From Hirsutella rhossiliensis (taxonomy: Eukaryota > Ascomycota > Sordariomycetes > Hypocreales > Ophiocordycipitaceae): a stretch of DNA of 64,000 nucleotides. The DNA lies in NCBI RefSeq assembly GCF_020360975.1, contig NW_025408675.1:2356001-2420000 (forward strand), in the 5' to 3' direction. A model generated the notes under the pieces. That model had not been told where the DNA came from, did not search any database, and saw only the letters and a list, made by a program, of their open reading frames with translations. Made by a program: the position numbers and the translations under genes. Of this stretch, positions 55,080 to 64,000 are shown piece by piece (the stretch's first letter is position 1; each line of letters opens with the position of its first letter).

Positions 55080-55750
55080 TAAGGCACTAAACGATTAAAC
55101 CTCGCTAATAGTAATAGTTTCCTTATTTAATAAATAAACTAATTTATCTCGAGAAGAACGCGTTATACTATCTTCTTTATTAATAGCTTATATACCCCGC
55201 TAAAATAACTTACTACCTCGGTCCTTTAAGAAACGCTTTTATTTCTTAATCTAAGCTAGGCGAGCTATCGCTTCCTTTAACGCTTCTTTTACTTTCTATT
55301 TATTTAAATTAATCTTTTACTATTAATTTATAATACGACGAACTAAAAAAAGAAGGAATATTAGCGAAAAAGAATAATAAGGAAGGAAAGGGATAAAATA
55401 AATAGGCGGACGCTATATTATACCTATTATAAAAACGGCCTATAGAGGTATATTTAAAACACCGATTAAAACGCTCGCCGACCTTATAAGTTAGGCCTAA
55501 CCGAAAATAATAGGAGTAAGGTATAATTTTAATACTATAGATCTCGGTCTAAGATGCTAGCTCCGATCGTTAACGCGATTTATCGGAATTACGAGAACGG
55601 GATTTTTAAATATAACTAAATATACTATTAGTAGTATATCCTAAAAGGATAAAGGAATAAAGAATAGTATACTTACGCACGACGCGATAAGGGTATATTT
55701 ATATACGGCGGCTAAGGTAGTAGGTCTTAAGGGTAAGACTAAAAGGAAGG
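55080..55750 (-). pseudogene. Antisense accessory frame of Gypsy-1 old copy
   Basis: This minus-strand reading frame lies between the old pol and its 3' LTR, opposite to pol. After discounting RIP stops, a cysteine-containing segment (about 55390-55510) is followed by a coiled-coil part reading IARLA, IKK, KRFLKDRGSKLF and then a Gly-x-x-x-Ile-Asn-Lys-Glu-Asp element (about 55160-55290). This aligns with KQKKLWFEKM and the GIDNVEELE region of the young antisense gene. Order and position are the same, so both copies carry the same accessory gene. Confidence 0.6.
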
Positions 55751-55759
55751 GAGGCATCC

Positions 55760-56223
55760 TATTACGACTACGGTCTAGTAAACCGCGGGACTAGTATATA
55801 TTACGAGGATATATAACGTAAGGAGCAAGGAATATTAGATAGACTAACGGGCTAATTAAGTTTAAAGCGATAGGTTACTCTAGCGCTCTAACGCTCTATA
55901 GCTAAGATCGTAGGATCGCTCTAGCGCCCTAGCGCTCCTAGGCGACGGGATTACTTAGTGCTCTTAGCGATCTAAGGAAGCTCTTAAGATATATAAAGAA
56001 GGAATAGAATACTCTTTTAAATAGATAGCTTAATAGCTTTTAATATAGATCTTTATTACGATTCTATCTCTAATTCTAATTACCTAGTTATAGTCTATAG
56101 TTTATAACCTCCGACTTATTACTAACGTAATATACTTATTATTACTTAAACTACGCCCTATTATATTTACTAATATAAACCCCTTAATAGGTTTATCCCT
56201 TAGGAATAATACCGGTCGTTATA
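55760..56223 (+). repeat. Gypsy-1 old 3' LTR
   Basis: 464 bp, partner of 37289-37752, followed by the ACTAG target duplication. It carries more RIP changes in its 5' part than the left LTR and fewer at its last bases (ACCGGTCGTTATA). Confidence 0.94.
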
Positions 56224-57120
56224 ACTAGTTAAGAGGTATTTTTTAAGTATATAGAGCTATATTTAAACCGGTTTTTTATTAGGAGTAAATAAGAAGTCGG
56301 TTTATTTCTTTTTATTATACGCTACTATTATCCTCTTTAATATCTCTTTTTATTTTTTATACTAGCTCTTAAAGTTAAAGAACTTATTATAGAATCCTTT
56401 TATATTATAAAAGGTATAGTTTTTAATCTTAAAAAGGATCTCTCTTTTAATAATATTATAAGTTTTACTATTAATAAGTTAGCTTAAGCTAGTCTTAATA
56501 GGTATTTCCTTATAAGTTAGGACGATATTAAATATAAGGGAGTAAGGGTATTAAAAGTATTAATAAGACTAAAGATAGTATTTTAAATATCGATATTAAG
56601 AGCATTATTAATAATAAAGTAAATAAGGGAGTAGAACTAGTTAAGCTTTATACTACCTCTTTAAATAAGTTATTATATAAAGAAGAGCTTTACTACTATA
56701 TCGCCGCTTCTATTTAAAGTAAGGAGGTTAAACGCTATTATAGAACCTATTAAAGCTAATAAAAGACTAGCGATCTTATCTTATAATACTTAGTTAGTTT
56801 CGTCGTACCTATATAGCTTAACTTAGGAGCGATCTAATATATTATTTAGCGGATTCTTTAAGATAATACTAATTAATTACTTTAAAAACGTTATTATAAA
56901 TTTAAATAGTAAGTATAAAAATTAATTATTAGTAAAGGAAAAAAAGAAACTAATAAAGAGATAAATAAATTAATATATTTAAATAACGTAACTAGTTATA
57001 TATATATTACAAGGGGGAGCTAATAGGCCTATATATAGCTATAGATTAAAAGTTATATAGCTACCTAAGCTTCCCTAAAACTATATATCTCTATTAACCT
57101 ACTAAGCGTTATAATAATAC
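56224..57120. other. RIP-mutated right flank of Gypsy-1
   Basis: Before the Gypsy-1 insertion this joined directly to 37283, upstream of the FunK1 relic. It has TA-rich, thymine-heavy stretches and no recognisable motif. It may contain the 5' region of that kinase gene or another repeat. Confidence 0.4.
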
Positions 57121-57342
57121 TATTATATACTAGTCCCTTAGTATAGGGCTAGTATATTAACCTTACTATTTACCTAGATCTAGTATAGGTTTAATAGGTA
57201 ACTAAATAGACTAGCTACTATATATAAGTAAACGTATTATATAGACTAGCTACTATACGTTATTATATATATTAAATATAGACTAGCTACTAGTCTTATA
57301 AGTTAAAGTAAGAGTAGTAATAACTATTTTTATTTTTCTTTA
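57121..57342 (-). repeat. LTR-like unit, inverted copy of 6731-6952
   Basis: About 222 bases, the reverse complement of 6731-6952, with three ACTAGCTACTA motifs and TACTAGTCCCTTAGTATAGG. Flanks AATAC and CCCCC are not duplicated. It could be one LTR of an element continuing to the right. Confidence 0.6.
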
Positions 57343-57983
57343 CCCCCTAAGATCTAGCGGGTTCTCTATCTTTTATATATATTATAGTAAGCGTAAGACT
57401 TTACTTAAGGCTTTACCTAAGTAATATCTTAACCTTATAATCGTATAATAGTAGTATAGCGTATTAGTAGTATTTCTTAGTATTTTCCTTATATAAGTAT
57501 AGGTATTTCTTTATAATTTCCCTACTATAATCTTATAGTAACTTCTTAAGGAAATATTAGTATAATCTCTAAGGAGCTATTATTACTTAGGAAATCGTAG
57601 TATATTCTCTATATAATATATCCCTAAGGGAAAACTCTATAAAATATTTATATACTCCGCTTAGTTATTATTTCTAGGATATCTAAGTAATTTCCTAGAG
57701 TTTACTTAGTAGCTTCTAAGTTCCTTCTTCTATAAAGAGCCTTAAGGAGCTAAGGTTAACTTCCTTAAAAGGAATAGATATCGTTATAGGTACCTAGATC
57801 GTTAACTATAAGGTATCCTATAATAAATACCTAGGGTAAAAGAATTAACCGATATCCTTATTAGTCTCCCGCGGTATTTAAGCGGGAGTCGCACTAATAA
57901 GGAATTATAGTAAAGTTATATAAAGTTCTAAGGTTAGTATAGGGAAAAACTTATATCTTATCTAGGATATAACCTAGTATAAC

Positions 57984-58165
57984 TAATACTAAGGGCGTAA
58001 GGCGGCTAAGCTAAGAGTAAAATACTACTAAAACTAAGGGCGCTAGGTAGCTAAACTAAGGTAATAAATAAAGTAGGGCCAGGGGCGCTCTATAGCTAAG
58101 CTAGGGAATACTAAATAGGACTAAGGGCGCTCTAAAGCTAAGCCGGTAAAAAACAAATAAGACTA
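57984..58165. repeat. Degenerate tandem repeats, about 40-50 bp, four units
   Basis: Each unit contains (T)AAGGGCG(C) followed by AGCTAA-type and AATA-type stretches, starting near 57984, 58028, 58083 and 58121. Unit lengths vary and RIP has blurred them. Confidence 0.55.
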
Positions 58166-58199
58166 GGGATATAATAAGGCTATACTAGCGACCGACTAT

Positions 58200-59500
58200 C
58201 TTACGCTATAAGGGTAAAGGTAGGGCAGGGAATCTCTTCCTTAGCCTCCTTCTTTATTAGTTCCTTAGGGTCTACTAGCACGTCGTCTAGGGCATCCTAT
58301 ATATTAGAGACTCTATAGATAGGCACGCTATAAGCGTTATTTAAGGCCGGTTTTACTAAGAGTATTATAGCTAGTCCGTCGCGAGAAGCTAGGATTTAAT
58401 TATAGATTACTACCGCCGGTGCTTATATAGTTAGGCCTAGGTTCTAGAACCTACCTAGGTATATATTAGTAAACTTCTAGTCTAATAAGTTAAAATAGGC
58501 TATTACGTTAGCTATATAAGGGCGAGCCGCTACTAGTATATATAGGGGGCCGACGCGGGAGGCTCTTTAATATACCGCGGCGAGCTTAGGCGAGTCGTCT
58601 AAGAGGTAAGCGGCGAAAGCAAACTAATAAATAAAGCTAGTAGGCAATCTAGTAAGGGCGGTATACTAGCTAAGTAAGAGGTTAGCGTCGGCCTCCTTAT
58701 AGATAGCAGCAAATAGATTTACCTAAATTATAGCTATATCTAGGGCTTTATAGACTAGCGCTTTTAACTTAAAGTAAATAATACCTATATAGCTATCTAT
58801 ATCGCCTAGGTTATTATAATATACTACGAAAGGTATAATAAGGAATAGTCTAGGTTTTCTATAGCTTAGAACCTAGAAGGGGTTAAGCTTCTATTAAACT
58901 AAAGTTAGGGCTTATTCCTTAGTAAATAAGTTAGCCCGCTTAAAGGGAGTTAAGGGTAGGGCGGCGGCGGCGGCGAGTAAGCGTTTAGTAAACGGGTTCC
59001 TTAATAGCTCGTCGAAGGTAAGGCTAATAGCGCTAGATCCGCCGGTCTTAGCTAGGGTATACTTAAGGCTTTCTTTAAACTTATAGGTTCCTAGTATATT
59101 AGTAGCCTTATATTCCTCTATAGTAGCGGCCTTAAATATTATTAGATAAGTAGGGAGGTACTTTACGCTAGTAATAATAGTAATAATCTTAAGTATTTCG
59201 GCGTTAGTAGATATAACTTATCTAAATAAGAGCTTATTAATAATATTAGCTAAGATAGTAGCGATCTATATAGTTCTAAGGGCGCTAGTTATTATCTTAG
59301 TCTTATTAGGGAAGATAGCCGTATCTAGGTCGCGTAGCGATAAAGGGAGAAGCTCGTTCTTATTAAACGATAGGGTAAACTACCTATAAGCGTATAGGGG
59401 GTACTAGGGGTCTTCCCTATAATATCTAAAACTAAGGGTAGCGAGTTACTAAATAAATTACTAAAGCTTAATAGCGATAAGGTATAGTTATCGAAGTAAA
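58200..59500 (-). pseudogene. RIP-mutated coding relic, function unknown
   Basis: On the minus strand a long frame can be followed if RIP stops are discounted, for example FKAATIEEYKATNIL and LAKTGGSSAISLTFDELLR between about 58950 and 59180. A poly-alanine run (GCC repeats) lies near 58960-58975. GC content is higher than in the surroundings. I recognise no domain. It could be a gag protein or a captured host gene. Confidence 0.4.
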
Positions 59501-60219
59501 TATATAAAAGAGTACTAAGATTAAGGGATAAGAAGCGCCGACCTATTATAGTCGGATAGTTAATATTATATTCTTATTAGTCTAGGTAGTTATAGGAGTT
59601 ATAGTAGTACTACGGTAGGCGGCGGCGCTATAAGGTATAGAGAAGTATAGCTAGTCGCGGTTATATAGGTTATAGGCTTTAAACGGGGGAAGAGATAAAG
59701 GGGCGTAGTAAGTACTATTTTCTATTAAGCCCGCGTTAAGATTATATCCTTCCTTAGTAAGGAGGTTTATTAAAAGGTATAAGTAATAAGTATAAGATTA
59801 AGTAATCGATAAAATAAGTAGAAGGATAAGTTAAAGGAGTATAGGGTAGGATTTCGTCCGGAATTTATAATAAGTATATAAGGGGCCGAATAATATATTA
59901 AAAGAATAGCATTATAAAAGATACTTATAAACTTACTTATTCTATCTACTACTCCTAGGGAAATCCTTTGTCTTTTATAGACTATTACTTACCTACTAGT
60001 AGACTAATTAGTTAGCTTTCTAGTATATTCTATAGTACTTAAAAAGCTTTATTTATAGTATGTCTTCCTAACTTAGTAGGTAGTTTAATTATAACGTAAT
60101 AGTTAACGTAAGACTATAGGTTTTAGTATAAGTAGTAGATTTAACTAGAATATTCTATGCCCTACCTATTCTCGTATCGCGGATATCTTTAGAACCGCTA
60201 GGCTAAAATAGGTAATAGG

Positions 60220-63200
60220 GTATTCGTTCTACTCGTAATTAACTTATATATTTTATATATATTTTTATTTATTAGGATAGGCTTTTTATAACCCGCTTTT
60301 CTTAAAGGAAGGTATAGATATCTAGTAGAGGTTTTTTATCTTTAAAGGTTATTCCCTTAAACTATATTATAGAGCCTCTTTTTAATATCTATATACTTTA
60401 TCTTTTTATTAAATTCCGGATTTTTAGCTAATTTAATAGCTGCCTTATTATCCGTTAAAATAGGAGGTATAGTATTAAGAATCTTAATAGATAAGCTATT
60501 ATTTATAGAATAAAATAGCCGATTTAGATATAAAGCTTCTTTACTAGCCTCCTTAAGGGCAATAAATTTAGCTTTATAGGTTAATAGGGCTATAGATTTT
60601 TACTTCTAGCTAGCTTAACTTATAATATTTTTATAAATATAGAAATAGTATCTAAAAACGGATTTTCTATCTATAAGGTTAGACGCCTAGCTAGAGTCGG
60701 AATAACCTTTTATAAAATTATAAGTATAAGGGATATTATAGTAATAAATTATCCCTAGGTTAGGGTATTTATTTAATTATTTCTAGATAGTATTTAACGC
60801 CTTAAAATACGTATTATTTAGTTTAGAAGTAAATCTAGCGTAGGAAATAATAGTATATAAAATGTCTAGCCTACTTATTATAGCTAGATATAATAAAGCC
60901 CTTATTTCCCTTTAGTAAATAAGGATTTCTTCTTACGAAAACGTTATAGTAACCTTTTTAAGCTTTACTTCTACTATAGTAGGTATATTAAAAGTCCCTA
61001 AGGCTTCTTTATTATATTCTTATATTTTATTATAAGTATATATTTCCTAGGATATAAATATCTTCTTTCTACTTTAGTTTATAATTATATATATTCCTAA
61101 GAAGTCTTTTAGTTCGCTTAAAGGCTAAACCTTTATATAATCTACTACCGTTTTAAGTAGATTATTTATTATACCTTTATTAGGCCCTATTATTAGGAGG
61201 GTATCTATATAGATTACTATTATAATTTTATATTACGTATTTATAAATACCCCTTTATCTATAAGAAGGGCTAAAAATCCTATCTTAGCTAAGATAGAGC
61301 TAAGATAGTTATACTAGAGCTTTAGGCTTTATTTAAGGCTATATAATACTTTCTTTTAATTTTACTACTAGCTTTTTCTTTTTATATAGCTCTAGGAACT
61401 ACGAATAGCTAATATTATACTTATATTAGTTTTTATTAAACTAGTCTTTAAGTATTAGCTCTTCGTAGCTTATAGGGATTTCTATATAAATATCTATATC
61501 TATTTTAGTATATATAAAGGCATTTTTTATATCGTATTATAGTAGAGCGTAATTATTAGAAATAGCTATTATAAGTAGTATTCTAATAGATTTAGGTCTT
61601 ACTATTATAGAAAAGGTTTCTAAATAATCTAGGCTATAGACCTAATTAAATCCTTATACTACGTAGCGGGCTTTATATTTAATAATATTATTATTATTAT
61701 CCCGCTTTATTTTATAGACCTAATAGCTACCTAGGGCCTCCCTATCGCTAGGAAGAGGCTTTAATTCCTAGGTATTTTAGTTTAAGAGCTTTTCTATTTC
61801 TAAAAATATAGCTCTTTTCTATTTTATAGCTTCTAAGCTATTTATAGCCTATTTAAATATTTTAGGCTCTATAGGATCCTTATTTCCTAGTAAAGATAAA
61901 ATAATCTCTTTACTTTTACTATTTAATATAGTATTTATTTTACGGTATATAATATAGTCTTTATAAAATACGTTTAGCTTCTTAGGTATATTAATATAGA
62001 TTTTTAGATCCTTATTTAATCCCTTTTATAAAAAAGGATTATTTCCCTTTTTTATAAAAAGGTTATCTTTCTTCTCTATAAGAGGGTTATCTTCCTTCTC
62101 TATAGTAGGGTTATCTTCCTTCTTTATAAAAGGGTTATTTTCCTCTTCTTTTAAGAAAGAGTTATTGCCTTCTTTATATAGGTTCCCTTTATAAATAATT
62201 ATCCGGGACCTTATTTATAGAAGGTAAGGTATTAAAATCGAAGTCCTTAAGGTCTTCTTCTTTTTAATTTTCTATAAATTTATTTTCTAGGATAATAATA
62301 TCTCTAGAAATTATTACCTTTCTTTTTTAAAAGTTATATATTTTATAAGCATTTTTAGTATAGCCTATAGTAATACCCTTATAAGCTCTTATTTCTAGCT
62401 TATCTAAGGGGTCTTTATTTTTATAATAAATAGTACTTTTAAAGGTCTTAATTTTCTTTAAGTCTTTTAAGGCTAGAGATTTATTTTCCTTCTTTTCTAT
62501 AGGAGTTTAGAAGCCTATTTATAAGTAAGGGGTCCTATTATATAAATAGGCTGCTATTAGAATAGCTTCTCCCTATAGATATTAAGGCAGTTTTACCGTA
62601 AATAAAATAGCCCGGACTTTATTTAAAATAGTCCTATTAATCCTCTTTATTACTCTATTTAATTTAGGAGTCCTAGGAAGGCTAGTATAATATTTAATTC
62701 CCTTTCTTAAGTAGTAGGGTTTTATTTTATATAGGAATTCTTTTATATTATCCGAAAAGACTTCCTTTATAGTAATATTATCCCGGTTATTTTTAACTAA
62801 GGCTTTATATTCTAAGAATTTATCTAGGGCTTCTGCCTTAGATTTTATTAAAGATATTTCTAAATATCTTATTCTTATATCTAAAAAGGATATAAAAGAG
62901 GTATTTTTATTATAAGTAAGGGTCTTTATAAGGCCCTAAATATTAATAGTAACTCTATTAAGGTAATTATATACCTTATTAAATAAGGATTTATTCCTCT
63001 TATTAGTTACCTTTACTTTAATATAAGCTTTATATTCTTTTATTTTTATAATATCCTTCTTAGGGATAGTTATATCTTTATTATATCTTTTAAAGGTTTC
63101 TAGTAAGGCTTAAAGACTTATATATCCTAGCCTTAAATACTATAAATAAAAGTTAAGGTCCTTTATATTATTCCTTATATTATTAATATTATATAGGAAT

Positions 63201-64000
63201 GTCTTCTTTTTTAAGAAAGGAATTTCTAAAGAGAAGATATAAAGGTTATCTTACTATTTTCCTTTAGATATAATATTAGCTTAGTTATTTAGTAGGAAAA
63301 TTTCCTTGCTATTAATAAAGGTCTAAGTATTTTTAAAATACGATTAGCTTATAATATTTACCTTTAATTTAAGTATAAAAAGGCAGATTCTTAAGATAAA
63401 TAGCTTTTTATTATTTAGAAATCTAAGAAGAAGATCTCTATAGCCTTTAATAACTATATAAGATGCCTTTCCTTAATTAACCTTAGTAAAGATAGTTCGA
63501 AAATTAATAAGGAATTTCTTTTCCGATACTATATACTTAGTAATACCGGTATTATATATAAATTTATAGATATTTCTATTCTCTAAGGTTTTATAAGGGA
63601 TTTCCTTCTCTTTTACCTTATATATAAGGTCTTTAATTCGAGAGGAATTTAAAGGTCCTATTTACCTATTATTAAATACGGCTTTTTTAAGGATATTTAA
63701 AGAGATATATACCTTTGCTTCTTCTTTAGAGCTTTTATAACCTCTAAGGGTAAGAGGAGGAATAGAAAAATCGATTTCTAGTTCTTTATCTATTTAATTA
63801 TCGATTTCTACTTTTTCTACTTCCGATATATATAAAGAAGAGGGTTTTTTCTTCTTCTTATCGACGTAAGAGTTTAATTTAATAGGATTTCCTTCTATAA
63901 AAGGGTTTCTAGGCCTCTTAAAAGGTATTCCTTTATTTTAATTTTTAAAATTTTTAGAAAAGCCTTTAAAGGCATTTTCTAGGTAAAGATAGTAGTAATC
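60220..64000 (-). pseudogene. RIP-mutated Copia pol relic, runs off the window
   Basis: The minus strand gives Ty1/Copia pol in reverse coordinate order. RNase H with the TYKAKFIALKEASKEALYLN segment is near 60530-60610 and ILTDNKAAIKLA near 60430-60460. It ends near 60225. The reverse transcriptase has a Y-I-D-x-LLI box near 61180-61215 (YVDD-type). Integrase and gag-pre-integrase regions should lie in 62300-63700. Stops are of RIP type throughout, and ATG is almost lost. The 5' LTR and gag would lie beyond 64000. No 3' LTR was identified with certainty between 59500 and 60220. Confidence 0.78.

Larger units (their letters stand above)
37289..56223 (+). mobile_element. Gypsy-1 (old copy): RIP-mutated chromovirus with a nested young element
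   Basis: The LTRs are 37289-37752 and 55760-56223, both 464 bp. The target duplication ACTAG lies at 37284-37288 and 56224-56228. Plus-strand gag-pol runs from about 37930 to 43694 and resumes at 54782 for the last part, because a young copy inserted in between. Saturated CpA/TpG loss appears on both sides of the young insert and stops exactly at its ends. Confidence 0.95.

Noticed and set aside
1..64000. CRISPR arrays, bacterial operons or ribosomal RNA
   Set aside because: No spaced direct repeats, ribosome-binding sites or rRNA signatures were seen. Gene and repeat types are those of an ascomycete.

Overview
The window is a transposon-dominated block from a filamentous ascomycete (Pezizomycotina). 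The evidence is repeat-induced point mutation (RIP) on a massive scale, a FunK1-type fungal kinase relic, a fungal Helitron helicase fragment, a Tad-like LINE and several chromodomain Gypsy elements. In the RIP-mutated parts (about 1-18471, 19562-23500, 35000-43694 and 54782-64000) CpA and TpG are almost absent and TpA is everywhere. Most CAA, CAG and TGG codons have become stops and nearly all ATG starts are lost, so few open frames survive there.

Left block (1-23500). The relic of a plus-strand chromovirus (about 1450-5450) is followed by purine-rich repeats, a 46-bp tandem repeat and an LTR-like unit. Next is a three-level nest. Gypsy-3 (7626-22557, minus strand, 198-bp LTRs, target duplication CTTAT) has Gypsy-2 (14490-22542, plus strand, 186-bp LTRs, target duplication GTAAA) inside its right LTR. 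Gypsy-2 is split in its integrase region by a 5'-truncated LINE (18487-19546, 15-bp target duplication) that shows no RIP.

Middle island (about 23500-34700). Base composition here is normal. It holds a broken Helitron PIF1-like helicase, an unknown 253-aa protein, a protein-kinase-like gene, a small cysteine-rich gene, an inverted pair of 15-bp minisatellites and much non-coding sequence. A RIP-mutated FunK1 relic (about 35560-37200) follows.

Right block (37289-64000). An old RIP-mutated chromovirus, Gypsy-1 (37289-56223, plus strand, 464-bp LTRs, target duplication ACTAG), is interrupted near its pol 3' end by a young, un-mutated, related copy in the opposite orientation (43695-54781, 469-bp LTRs that look identical, target duplication ATATA). 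A MULE DNA transposon (44117-47362, 71-bp terminal inverted repeats, 10-bp target duplication) sits inside one LTR of the young copy. To the right lie an LTR-like unit, a relic of unknown coding origin and a RIP-mutated minus-strand Copia pol that runs off the window.

Two themes deserve attention. First, the Gypsy elements carry an accessory reading frame antisense to pol, between pol and the 3' LTR. In the young copy it encodes a cysteine cluster plus coiled coil and overlaps the pol stop tail-to-tail. Gypsy-2 and Gypsy-3 carry a different, mutually related antisense frame. Second, the young Gypsy, the MULE and the LINE have near-perfect ends yet their genes are broken by small deletions, mostly one base in short homopolymers, where the RIP-mutated relic keeps frame. 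This looks like consensus error in the assembly as much as biological decay.
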